NCBI GenBank assembly: GCA_000697335.1
Contig: JNEM01016608.1
Location: forward strand, 1-31,761
Source of the DNA: Conidiobolus incongruus B7586
Taxonomy: Eukaryota > Entomophthoromycota > Entomophthoromycetes > Entomophthorales > Conidiobolaceae
Length of the DNA: 31,761 nucleotides
Direction of reading: 5' to 3'
Shown here: positions 21,413 through 31,761 of the stretch, piece after piece
How the letters are laid out: each line of letters begins with the position of its first letter
Position numbering within the stretch: position 1 is the first letter of the stretch
The notes under the pieces: generated by a model
Seen by the model: the letters and a program-made list of their open reading frames with translations, nothing else
Told to the model about the DNA's origin: nothing
Databases searched by the model: none
Program-made: the position numbers and the translations under genes

Positions 21413-21703
21413 TCATAATCTAGGGTATACGATGTCAATATGTTCGAGTTGGATCGTTGGAAAATACATTAGAGGAGGAATTACGGTCGAAGATGGAGGA
21501 TCAAAAGAAATAAAGGGTATTTCAGTATAGTCGAAAGGATTGGATGATGCACGTATAAAATACCCGAAATAATATTGAAAGAGAAACGAATCGAGCGAGC
21601 GGTATATGGAATCAGGCCCGACTTCGAGGAATAAGCGTAAGATTTGTGTTTCGATATTTTTATTAAGTTGGCGAAAATTGTGATAAAATATGCGGTATTC
21701 CAT
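21413..21703 (-). CDS. Possible small gene or 3' UTR frame downstream of the SR gene
   Basis: The frame encodes 96 residues from ATG at 21703 (MEYRIFYHNFRQLNK) to TGA at 21413. Composition is ordinary and GC higher than the surrounding desert, with a Pro/Ser-rich section (ISFDPPSSTVIPPLMYFP) and an aromatic segment (FLFQYYFGYF). I recognise no family and see no signal peptide or clear membrane helix. It starts only 26 bases after the SR gene's stop on the same strand, too close for an independent promoter, so it could be a downstream exon, an alternative terminal exon of the SR gene, or chance in its 3' UTR. The frame also stays open upstream into the SR coding sequence. A second overlapping frame (21481-21726) is also open, which lowers confidence. 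Confidence 0.3.
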   Translation of the reverse strand: MEYRIFYHNFRQLNKNIETQILRLFLEVGPDSIYRSLDSFLFQYYFGYFIRASSNPFDYTEIPFISFDPPSSTVIPPLMYFPTIQLEHIDIVYPRL

Positions 21704-21728
21704 AGGTTCCTCATGTAAATAAACAAGC

Positions 21729-22562
21729 TTAGTCAATAAGTTCATTATTCTCAGTATGTGGTTCAGTTTCATTTTTGGCACTAGCAGAATTATCTATGTT
21801 AGAATCAACTTTTTCATTAGAACTTACTTTAGTTTCAGTCTCTTTTTCTTTTTTATTTTCTTCACTTTCAACCTTAGTTTGCTTCTTAGGAGAGGTTTCA
21901 GCATCTTCTTCAACACTTCTCTTACTCTTAGATTCAAACTTGCCGTTTTCTTCATGCTTTGGAGAAGTATCACGATCGGTGGGTTTGGGGTCGGCGGAAT
22001 TATCTCTGGGAGATCTCTCAGGTAAGTCTTCCCTTCTGCGAGGTGAGCGCTCGTCTTCAGGTCTATCTTCTCTACGACGGTTGGAAGCTTCTCTGGATTG
22101 AGAACGTTGACGGCGAGAGGGTGAATAGTTTCTGGAATCTCTTCTACGAGGGGAACGGTCGCGGTCACGATCACCTCGGGATCTGCGAGAGTCGCGATAT
22201 TCAGGAGAGCGAGATCTTCTGCGATCAACAGATCTACGTCTTGGGCTACGATATCTAGGAGGGCTTATACTTCTGCGGGGAAGGTCACGGCCATTTCTCC
22301 AACTATTGGAAGGAGCATTTTTGGCCCATTGAATGTAAAGACTGTGACCTCTAAATCTTACACGGTTAAGATCGTGGAAAGCATCTTCAGCATCCCTGGG
22401 GTCTTCATACTCAATAAAAGCATAAGGACTAGCTCTATAGCCACGGGGAGCAGGGATGTCACAACGTACAAGGCGGCCGCGGGTTTCAAAGACTTTAGCA
22501 AGCTCGGCAGCTCTTACAGAGTGACCAAAACCAGACACAAAAAGAGTAGTTCTACTGACCAT
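21729..22562 (-). CDS. SR-type splicing factor, Srp1-like (RRM plus RS domain)
   Basis: This encodes 277 residues from ATG at 22562. An in-frame upstream ATG at 22610 would add 16 hydrophobic residues foreign to the family, so the inner start is chosen. An RRM spans about residues 5-80, with RNP2-like LFVSGFG at 7-13 and RNP1-like SPYAFIEYED at 45-54. The sequence GRLVRCDIPAPRGYR and DPRDAEDAF closely follow fission yeast Srp1. Residues 95-190 form an RS/RD/RRR-rich domain (YRSPRRRSVDRRRSRSP), a target of SR-protein kinases. The tail (about 195-277) is Lys/Glu-rich and disordered. Such proteins bind exonic RNA and help recruit U1 and U2AF in the nucleus. It is intronless and ends in TAA. The possible small frame at 21413-21703 follows directly. 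Family assignment is firm; exact orthology is inferred. Confidence 0.88.
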   Translation of the reverse strand: MVSRTTLFVSGFGHSVRAAELAKVFETRGRLVRCDIPAPRGYRASPYAFIEYEDPRDAEDAFHDLNRVRFRGHSLYIQWAKNAPSNSWRNGRDLPRRSISPPRYRSPRRRSVDRRRSRSPEYRDSRRSRGDRDRDRSPRRRDSRNYSPSRRQRSQSREASNRRREDRPEDERSPRRREDLPERSPRDNSADPKPTDRDTSPKHEENGKFESKSKRSVEEDAETSPKKQTKVESEENKKEKETETKVSSNEKVDSNIDNSASAKNETEPHTENNELID

Positions 22563-22619
22563 TTTGAAATCAACACAGTTTAAAATAAAAAACTGAAATA
22601 CTTTCCTCAATTCTTACAA

Positions 22620-23630
22620 TTAAAATTCCCCTCAAAATTTAATTATATCACAATTAGCCAATGAACTTGATTTCATCAAAATCTAAGTTAATTTGAGTTG
22701 AATTAGAAAAAAATTAGCCAATCAAATATACAGAAAGAAAAAAATAAAAAAATCTAATCAACCAACAAAAATTGAATATTTTAATTATTTGATCAAATAG
22801 TTCATTAAACAAATATATTATGCTCTTATCAGACATCAAATATTGTAAAAATAGTTTCTAAATTGAAGGGAGAAAAGTTTTAATATGGCAACCCATTCTT
22901 AATTATTGAAAAAAATAAAGATAATATTACCAATATTTTTATAAATCAATTAAATAAAATTCAATATATTAAAGCATTAAATTTTTCATAATTTTTATTG
23001 TCCATTTATAATCTATATATATTAAAAGATAACAATTCAATAAAAGTACATCAAAGTTTTATATTAAGAATTCACACATAATTAGGTTAGTAATTTTTGG
23101 TAATAAATATCTGTAGGAATTAAATATGGCAAATTTAATATAATATTTTTGATTATTAAGAAAAGGATATACTTTCCTTTTTTAACAATTAATTTAACAA
23201 ATATATTAATTAAATTTACAATCGATCGATATTTAAAATAGAAATTAGAAATTCTTAATATGAATAATATTGAAGATAGAATAACAATGTAAAAAAATAA
23301 TAAAAACTATTTAAAAATAAAATTAACTAATTTATTCATCAATAACATTAATATATACATCAAAAATATCAAGTTTAGATTGAATATTGATTTGACAAAT
23401 TATTCAAAATTTATAATAATGATCGATCAATTATTATATAATATAATAATATTATGTCTGATTCAAGACCATATTAATTAATATTTTTAAAAATTTATTT
23501 TTACTGAAATTAAAATCATTTATTGATTAAATCTCAATATCAATAAAACACATAATTAGGTCATTTATATAGTAGAAAAGAATATATGTTTAATTAAACT
23601 AAAATTGTTATATAATCTAATACTATTTAA
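22620..23630. other. AT-rich intergenic stretch
   Basis: About 1 kb between the SR gene start and the DUF1769 gene stop, both on the minus strand. It must contain the SR promoter and the DUF1769 3' end. I see no further gene, RNA or clear motif in the AT background. Confidence 0.6.
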
Positions 23631-23636
23631 AGTCCT

Positions 23637-24482
23637 TTAATCAAGGTCCATTTCATCACCTTTCTCTTTTTGAGCCGTTTGCTTAATAAATTCTTTGAGA
23701 TTAAACAAAATTGCAAAAAACACTGTTCCTTTGCTCTTAGATTTGCAAACAAATCGCAAAGGCTCTCCATTCCAGTAAGGCATCACATCAAGGCTAATCA
23801 TTGGAATCTTAATACTCCTAGATGCTGGATCAATGTAAGGATTGTAAAAATCTACCCCTATAATATGATCAGGAGTGATTTTGATTTGCTTGAGTTTATT
23901 CAAGTCGCTCAGGTGAGTTCGTCTCTCCGAGCTACTATAAGTGTTCTCGGCATCTGGAAATAAAATTTTGGTGTCTTCAGCAATAGGTCTTCCTGATGTG
24001 GTCTTGGGAACTTGAATTTCGTCATTTTGTTGCTTGGAAATATTCACAGTATTCATTGATACTAGTAATGGACTGAACGCTGAAGGTGCATCAGAAGTGA
24101 GATCAATCTCCAGCCCAGGGTCAAACCAATGTGCAAACGAAGTTAATAAAGAAATCGCTTTTGGTAATGGGAGCGGCTTTAAGAATTGGTTGCCAAACAC
24201 GATATCATCAGCTGGCCATTCCTGCTTGAATTTTCCTACAATTTCAAGTGAGAAATAATCGGAGATGTCGTTGAAATAGGGCGAATTGGGGTTGAGAGTT
24301 TCGTCAGTTCCTGGTTTAAATGGAAGACCATCATAATTCTTGATTCGAACCCGAACGAATCCTTTAAAATGCTCAGAGTCTATTAAAGTTGGATCGGATT
24401 CATCATTCACCTTAACTTCTTGAAGATTTTCATCTTTATAATCTTGTCCAGCTTGGATTTGCAAAATATATTTATCTCTCAT
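23637..24482 (-). CDS. DUF1769 family protein (Duc1-like)
   Basis: This encodes 281 residues, intronless, ATG at 24482 and TAA at 23637. The family core is clear: GKFKQEWPADDIVFGNQF, then LTSFAHWFDPGLEIDL and AFSPLLVSMNTV (about residues 82-168), and a second conserved section IKITPDHIIGVDFYNPYID, then SLDVMPYWNGEPLRFVCKS (about 200-247). The C-terminus is short and acidic (GDEMDLD). The fission yeast member Duc1 is a cortical protein reported to associate with plasma-membrane PI(4,5)P2. The biochemical activity of the family is not established, so a membrane or lipid role is inferred by homology. No signal peptide or membrane helix is seen. It is divergent from VPS13, 804 bases away. A perfect CRE palindrome lies about 100 bases upstream of its start. 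Confidence 0.88.
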   Translation of the reverse strand: MRDKYILQIQAGQDYKDENLQEVKVNDESDPTLIDSEHFKGFVRVRIKNYDGLPFKPGTDETLNPNSPYFNDISDYFSLEIVGKFKQEWPADDIVFGNQFLKPLPLPKAISLLTSFAHWFDPGLEIDLTSDAPSAFSPLLVSMNTVNISKQQNDEIQVPKTTSGRPIAEDTKILFPDAENTYSSSERRTHLSDLNKLKQIKITPDHIIGVDFYNPYIDPASRSIKIPMISLDVMPYWNGEPLRFVCKSKSKGTVFFAILFNLKEFIKQTAQKEKGDEMDLD

Positions 24483-25286
24483 TATATTTTATTATGATTA
24501 TTTTTCCTTTTAATTAATTAATTTTATATATCTTTCATTTTATCAGAAATTTATTGTATATATATACTGAAGAAAATATATGACGTCATTATGTACTATT
24601 AATTTGTCAGCCATTTATTCACTCCTTATCATTTTCCTTTTATGAAGTTGAAAATGCAAATCTTTTACTCGGATTTTTGGATTTAAACTGATCTACATTT
24701 TAACCTAATGTTATACTAAACAAGCCAAACAAATTTTAACATACTTTAATTATCAACATCTAATAAATCATTTAATAAACTAAATTTTACTCAGGTTCAT
24801 TTCAATTAAACTACTAAAAAATTCAAATCCAGTTATTTCGATTTTAGCCACAACTCCTGTATCAACGCATTTTTAATTCAACTATCTTTTAATATTTGAG
24901 CAATATCAATAAAAATATCTAAAAATGATGAATTTATCTGTAAAAATGCTAGATAGTTAAGTAATAATAACGTCATTTAAAGTATTTAAATACTTGCATT
25001 AGTTATGTAATGATGATTAGATTCGAACTAAAATATCTATCAAAATTGATATCACACAATCATCATCATGAACCCATAAACTAATTATTTTAGTTTAATA
25101 TTCATACTATTATTTCAACTGATTTCATTCAGGTTGTGACTGAATTTTACAATTTTTATTCTCTTATCCAATTTAGTTTTATTATTCATTCATAAATACA
25201 TAAATCATCGTATATAAAGCTATATAAAAATTCGGTTACATATATATCAATATATACTCAACTTATTGTCTTTTAATTGAATTAAA
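24483..25286. promoter_or_regulatory. Divergent intergenic region of DUF1769 and VPS13
   Basis: An 804-bp head-to-head region that must carry both promoters. It contains a perfect TGACGTCA at 24581-24588 and an AACGTCAT half-like site near 24970. Several TATATA runs near each start are not distinguishable from background. No gene is seen inside. Confidence 0.5.
24581..24588. promoter_or_regulatory. CRE palindrome TGACGTCA
   Basis: An exact 8-bp consensus site for ATF/CREB-type bZIP dimers, 99-106 bases upstream of the DUF1769 start and about 700 bases from VPS13. In a very AT-rich intergenic region a CpG-containing palindrome is unexpected by chance. In fungi such sites are bound by stress-responsive Atf1 or Sko1-type factors; that role here is inferred. 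Confidence 0.45.
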
Positions 25287-28200
25287 ATGTTTGAATCAGT
25301 TGTTGCAAATGTTTTAAATCAGGTGTTGGGTGATTATGTCGATAATTTTCAAACTAAACAGTTAAATATCGGGATTTGGAGTGGTATTAATATTAAAATC
25401 GAATATTATTGAAATTTTCATTTATTCATAATTGTTTAGGTGATGTCAAATTAACCAATTTAAAACTCAAAAAGGAAGCCCTTGACAAATTAAAAATTCC
25501 TATTAATTTTCAAGAAGGTATATATTTTAAAATTTTAATATTGAACAATGAAACTAAATTAATGAAAAGGTTATCTTGGTGAATTGGTTATGAAAATTCC
25601 ATGGCATAATTTGAAAAGTTTACCTGTCCAAATTTATATTAATAACGTGTATCTATTACTTAACCCTAAAAACAGCGTTGATGTAATTTTTTATTCATAT
25701 TTATGACGCAGTTTCTAATTTTAGTTTTTTAGCTCGATCCTGTTGAAGAAGAAGAGCGTGCACAACGTTTGAAGCAATCCAAATTAGAAACAGCAGAACT
25801 TATGACTACAAAAGCTTCAGCTCAATCCGAAGGTTTGTCACATTACTTATATTAAAGATCTAGAACTAATATATAACAAATTTAGAGGAGCAAAAGAAAC
25901 AACAATCTTTTATAACGCAGCTTACAACAAAAATTATTGATAATTTACAAGTATCAATTAAAAACATTCATATTAGATATGAGGACTTTATCAGTAATCC
26001 AGGGGTAGGATCAATTTATAATATAATTCTATTTTATATTATCTAAAGATTTTTTAAATAGCGTCCATTTGCCGCGGGTATAACCCTTTCTGAAGTATCC
26101 GCTATTTCGACAGATGAAAACTGGAATGAATCCATTACTAGCCAGGCTCTAGATGCCATCCATAAGGTATTTTATATTATTTCTTGATCTGTTACAACTA
26201 TTTAATTATTTTGTGAAGCTTTTTAAACTCAAAAGTCTAGCTGTATATTGGAATACAAATACAACATCTTTAGCAGGGAAGCCTACTGATGAGGCAATTC
26301 AAAAATTTATGAGCTTGGTAAATATAATTTTTCATTTTTTAGAGCTTTACTAATTATTTTTGCTTAGATCTTTTCTGAAAATCAACCGGTTTCGGATCAT
26401 CAATTTGTTCTCAAACCAGTTTCTGCTACTGCGAGGGTACTCGAATATAAACAAATATACTACTTTCATATTATATCTAACAGTGAATTTATAGTTGACT
26501 GTGAACCATTATTATAATCCTGATATCGCCAAAATGCTAGCTTCTCTATTTTTCGATGAATTTGGATTATGCTTGGATAATAATCAATATCACGATATGA
26601 TGTTGATGGCTTCAATGTTTGACTTTACAATTCGCAAGCAAAAGGTAATTATTACCCAAATTTCTATGTAGTATGTACTCACTGTTTTTAGTACATTCAC
26701 CTTCACCCTCCTCAAGCCCCATACAAAAAGGAACCATTGGCATGGTTTAAATTTGCAGGTAATTTTTGATGCAGAATTTATTATAAAACTTTTTATTTAT
26801 CGATGTATAATAGGAAGGTGTATTTTAAATGAAGTTCACGAAAAACGCCGACAATGGACCTGGGAATATTTGGCTGAAAGAAGAGATGATAGAAAAAAGT
26901 ATTTGGAACTCTATACAGCTTCAAAATTGGAAACCATCTCTGATGAAGTACTTATTTAGCTATTTTTTATATTATTTTTATTAATATTTCATAGGATGCT
27001 ACTATATTGCAAAAATTGGAGCGTAAATTAAGTTTTAGAGACATTCGTTTTTATCGATCAATGGCATCTCCTTCAATCAAGAAACAGCTAGCTTTGCGTG
27101 AGCAGCAAATAAAGCAAAGTTCTCAATCCTCTTGGATTGGCTCCTTGTGGTCTTGGGGAACTGGTCAATCACACAACAAGTCAGAAGATAATACGGTTTC
27201 AGATCAGCAAATGCAGCAATTATACGAAACGATTGATTTTGACGAAGATGAAGCCTTAAAGACTGTCGACTATCCCAAAGAGGTAATATCAGAATATATC
27301 TATTTCTGTTATTATTATTATTATATATAATTAATATATTGAATAACATAGTATGTCAAATTTTGCCTTCAAGCTAAACTTAATAAAGGATCCGTCGCAC
27401 TGAAAACTACTTCAAAGAACGGTGAAGATAATATGGTAAACCTGGAGCTTAAAACCTTTATGATTGGATTTTTAGAAAGACCAGATTCCTATAAAGCCAC
27501 TTTAACTCTAGATCAACTCAATTTATTTGATGGAACCTCTAAAGATACTTTATATCCTCAAATAATTAAAGTATCCGAAGTATCTAATGATGAAAACTAC
27601 ACTCCTACACGGAATGAACTTATCAGCGAAAATGATTTGAAATATTTAGATTTGATTGAGGAAAACAAAGATCCTTTCATAGATGTAGTATATGAACATA
27701 ACCCCTTAACTATCGATGCTGATGATGCCTTGGGCATAAAAATGAGAAACTTGGAAGTTATTTATAATCCTACAGTTATAGAGACTGTTCTAAACTTTTT
27801 TACACCCCCAACTCCTGCTCATGACTCCGTAACTGCATTAATGGAAGCAGCTGGGAATACTATTGAGGGTCTTAAAAAACAAACCCGAGCTGGCCTTTCA
27901 TATGCTCTCGAAGTTCACAAAACTATGTACACTTTGATTGATATACAGGCTCCTCTTTTGATTTTCCCTCACAGCTGTACCGATCCTAATTCTTTAGTCG
28001 TGGTATTAGATTCTGGACATTTGAATATGATTAGTGATTTGATTTCTCCCGAAACTAAAGCACATATTCAATCCAAACAAGGGCAGCCGTTATCTGAAGA
28101 GCTGATTGAAGAGCTTCATTCCCTTATGTATAACAAATTTACTTTAGATCTCACATCTGTTCAGCTAGTCATTGGTAAATCTGTTGAAAGCTGTCTAAAT

Positions 28201-31200
28201 GCAGTTAAGAATCCAGATTATGGCGGGGATCAGCATATAGTTGATCGTATTAATATGAAGTTAGATATCTTCTTTTCGATCCTTCCAAAAGTTAGTCAAT
28301 TTACTAAAATCAAGGTGACTGGTAATCTTCCTCTTCTGAAGATCAATGTTTCAGACAGAAAGTACAAAGCGTTCATGACAACTCTCAATTTACTTTCATT
28401 TTCCAATAATGACGCGAATCAATCTGAGCCTGTGTCCTCTCCAGTTCCCACAATCAAAAGTCCACCCAGAAAACTATATCATAAGCCTTCAGTTGGAGTT
28501 CTTGGTGATTTAATCAACCGTGATGATCTCACTGAAGAACTTTTGATTTCTGATTCCGAGTCCGGTAACTCTGAAGATGACGATGATGATCAATTTTTTG
28601 ATGCTGAAGATGATACTCAAAAGCAAATTGAGGCTAAATTTGGAAATCTGAATTCCAAATTACTGGCGGTTGATTTTAAAATTGATCAGTTAAAGCTATC
28701 TCTTAGACGAGCTAATAAGGATATCGATAAGGATGAAGTTGAGCTTGCTGAAGCGGTGTTGGATGGGTTTAAACTTGATTACACTCAATTCCCACATCAT
28801 ATGGAAGTAAATATTTTAATCGAAAAGCTTAATATTTTCGATAAGTTATATCCTGATTCAGTATTCCGCCATTTAATCACTTCTGAGCCTGTAGATAAGG
28901 ATGAAGCATCATCCGATCATTTGGTTATAATTAAATATATATCTGTGAACGAAGATTCACCTGAATATATTTCAAAATACGATAGCATTGCAACCAGATT
29001 AGATGTTTCATTTTCAACCTTAAGTGTTATCGTGACTCAAAAAACAATATTATCACTTTATTTCTTTCTTTTAGAAACATTTGTCCCACAAGATTCCTCG
29101 CAAAATCACTTCACACCAGCGAATACCTCTTCTAATGCCAATCAACCTTTAGTACAGCCAGAAAATCCAAATCCACCACCTGCTAGAACTATCAGCGTAA
29201 CAGCAAAATTTAACTCCATCCAACTAATTCTGAACAATAATGGAGTAAAATTGGCTACAGCTAGGTTCTTAAACGGAGGTGCTGTGTTATTGATCACACC
29301 ACAATCGTTAAGACTGACTTCCACGCTTGCAAATTTCTTTATTATCAATAACATTGAGAAGACTAATAGCGTCAACTACCATTCTTTCCGTCAATTAATA
29401 TCATTAGATGGAAAGCAGCCTGCAATTTTCAAGTACGAAAGCTTCAATAACCCACAACTTGATTATAATACTGCGATATCTGTGAATATGGGATCTGCGC
29501 GTTTGACCTTCCTCGAAGAACCAATTAAGGAACTATTATCCTTCTTTAGCCGTTTTGCCGCCATGCATGTACTTTTCAATTCAGCTAGACAAGCTGCTGC
29601 TGAATCAGCTGCTCAGCTCCAGGAAAACGCCAACAGAATCCTTTTTGATATTAAAATTGCATCTCCTTATGTCGTATTTCCGAGAAATGCACAGTCAAAA
29701 GACACACTTGTAGCCAACTTAGGAGAAATCACTTTAAACAATTCGTTTCTAAAGGATTCTCAGTCAAAAGATCCACGTAGATTCTTAAATCATATGATAT
29801 TAGACATTACAAGCATTCGACTTACATCTTTAATTTATTTCCCCGAGTTTAGACAGTCTCTACAAATTATTGATGATGTCGACATTCGTATTGAGATGAC
29901 TTCATGTGAACATACATCAGGAAGTGCTAGACCAGATATGGAAATAACTTGTGTTGTATCAGATGTTGTGATGAATCTCACTAGAAAACAATATCAGTTC
30001 ATTATGCTTATTCTCGAATCCATCTCCTCAGCTTTTGGCTCTAGTGGTGAATCAAACGATATACGGGAAGATATTCATCATGACGTTTCGAGTCTACCTG
30101 CTACAGGTGATACTCAAGATATACAATCTCAAATTCAACAAAAATCATTAAACCAAATTACTCAGGGTGACGATAATCAAGAATTCTGGACTACTCTCGA
30201 CATCGAGTTCAAAGTGGATAAAATTCTACTTGAATTATTTGACGGAGAAGAGATCCAGCCAAAGAAACTACATGAATCTCGTCTGGTTTTGTTCTCATTA
30301 AACAAAACTCTAGTTAAATATATGATGACAAGTCATAATCGAAGCGAGATGGAAGCTTCTATCCATAGTTTTATTGTACAAGACACTAGAACTGATCATG
30401 ATTATTCATTCAGAGAAATCATTCCTGCTATTACTCATGAAGGGCCCCAATTCATGGCACATATGAAGACTGCTCCACAAACCTCTTCTTTTATTAACGT
30501 CACTGTAGACAGTCCTGTGATTGTATTGGCAATTGACTTTATGTTTGCAATCAAAGAATTTGTTCTTAGTCCTTTTAATGCGGATGACCCTAAATCACAA
30601 GCCTCCAATTCTAAATCTCCTAATACTGCTACTAACCAAGCGCAATCCTCAACTAATGATGAGGACTCTGAATACTCACTCCAATATCGAATCAATGTTA
30701 TTGATTCTCAAATTATTGTATTAGCCGATCTTAAAGACCCATCATCTGAAGCAATCGTGCTTGGAATTGGACAAATATTAATTCATCAAGAAAACGTATT
30801 GAATCTCTCTGTAGATCATATCAGCATGAGTTTATGTCAAATGAATGCTAGGGAGCAAACTGCTCTAAAATTCATTGAAGATTTTGATCTAAATGTTGTT
30901 ATTGACGACCGTATCACAAAGCCTGGACATCATTTAACCAGTATTGGTGTCAACGTGAAGCCACTCATCCTTAGATTGTCCTACCGAGATGTAATGCTTA
31001 TCACTGATGTAGTTAATCGATTTTCGCAACTTTTGGGAAATACAGATACAGAAAGCAGTGCTAACACTGATGTAGCCACTCTAGCCAAGAATACGGAATC
31101 GTATATGTATAATTCAAAATCAAATACCTACTACCAATTATTATCACGTGAAACATTACAAATTACCATACAAGGATTACAGGTGATTCTAATTCGTGAT

Positions 31201-31761
31201 GCATTCGATATGCCAATTCTAGATATCAATGCATCAAGCTTTAATATCAACGTTACCGATTGGTCGCATTCTTTAAAGGCTGAAACGCAAATTCCCATTA
31301 AAGCAAATTACTTCAATTTGAACAATTCTAATTGGGAGCCATTAGTTGAACCTTGGTCTTTTGGACTCCTTGTCACCAGTGGAAGAGAGCAGCCATTGAA
31401 AATCGAAGTTCAGTCGAAAAGACAGTTTGACTTGAACATCACTCCAACTGTTATTGAATCTTCAATGAGTTTGTTAGAAGAATTGAGCATCAAGAACCCA
31501 TTAACCAATCCTCGAGGTGTTCATGTTCCATATATTATTAAGAATCGAACGGGATATCCCATTCATATATGGGTTGAAGGCTCAAACGATCATCATGATA
31601 TTAAAATACATAAGCTTGAAGATGGTGATGATTTACCTTGGAGATTCGATGATTGGCGCAAGGCTCGTGAAAGTGTTGTACAATCAAAACATCGTCTATG
31701 TATCCAATTCGAAAATGCTGAATGGCAAAGATTAATGAATATCCCAGTTGATCGAGCTGGT
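25287..31761 (+). CDS. VPS13: VPS13 lipid-transfer protein, N-terminal part (continues past window)
   Basis: VPS13 is a bridge-like protein that moves phospholipids between membranes at contact sites. I can splice 13 exons: 25287-25383, 25440-25517, 25570-25682, 25733-25832, 25886-26004, 26062-26166, 26219-26317, 26368-26436, 26495-26644, 26692-26758, 26814-26947, 26995-27282 and 27352 to the window end. They give 1,943 codons in one frame. The 12 introns are 47-69 nt, all GT-AG. The chorein N domain is at residues 1-97 ([53 protein letters not shown]). NIHIRYED, a WFKFAG segment and long beta-rich repeats follow. An acidic loop at about 875-895 holds an FFAT-like QFFDAED (887-893). The adaptor-binding (VAB) domain starts near 1866 ([15 protein letters not shown]). 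The remaining third or so (rest of VAB, ATG2-C-like region, PH) lies outside the window. Identity is firm. Confidence 0.95.
28591..28611 (+). other. FFAT-like motif in VPS13
   Basis: This encodes QFFDAED at predicted residues 887-893, preceded by a run of Asp and Glu (SEDDDDD). The FFAT consensus is E-F-F-D-A-x-E with an acidic lead; here position 1 is Gln and position 7 Asp. FFAT motifs bind the MSP domain of VAP proteins in the ER. Human VPS13A carries its FFAT at residues 842-848, a closely similar place. Confidence 0.6.

Noticed and set aside
21231-21416. A 61-codon minus-strand frame overlapping the end of the frame at 21413
   Set aside because: The ATGA overlap looks operon-like, but the encoded sequence is Ile/Ser/Tyr-rich low-complexity and the setting is eukaryotic.
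21756-22258. Open frames antisense to, or in other frames of, the SR gene
   Set aside because: These are by-products of the Arg/Ser/Glu repeat codons; the RRM and RS reading is clearly the real one.

Overview
The window looks like nuclear DNA of a fungus, probably an early-diverging zygomycete-type lineage. This rests on a fungal-type mitochondrial ribosomal protein (mL58/MRPL20), a DUF1769 protein (a fungal family), an SR protein resembling fission-yeast Srp1, a bHLH factor, and 47-69 nt GT-AG introns. Genes sit as moderately GC-rich islands in extremely AT-rich DNA. Species cannot be fixed from the sequence alone.

Layout. 1-7170 is AT-rich desert. It holds two exact 19-bp Tn5 mosaic-end (Nextera adapter) sequences facing each other (an assembly or library artefact), two diverged copies of one AT-rich repeat, a possible F-box-like relic, and a badly decayed extended-SDR reductase (plus strand, about 3620-4650). 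7171-8836 carries a convergent pair: mL58 (plus) and a bHLH factor (minus), the latter with a G-rich homopurine tract upstream. 9050-21230 is a second desert containing a decayed CDC23/APC8 gene (about 13840-15830), a second, less decayed copy of the same SDR reductase (minus, 16133-17187), a possible CorA-type transporter relic, and several coding-like fragments I cannot name. 21413-24482 holds, all on the minus strand, a possible small gene, the Srp1-like SR protein and a DUF1769 (Duc1-like) protein. 25287 to the window end is the first 1,943 codons of VPS13, with 12 small introns all in its first 1.4 kb of coding sequence and an FFAT-like motif that would link it to the ER.

The most notable theme is gene decay. 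The two SDR copies can be compared directly, and most differences seen by eye are C-to-T or G-to-A in the more decayed copy. Premature stops in the relics fall mostly where Gln, Trp or Arg is expected. This resembles repeat-induced point mutation or a strong C:G-to-T:A bias on duplicated DNA, and the AT-rich deserts may largely be worn-down gene copies. The intact genes appear unrelated in pathway (mitochondrial translation, transcription, splicing, membrane contact and lipid transport) and form no operon-like unit.
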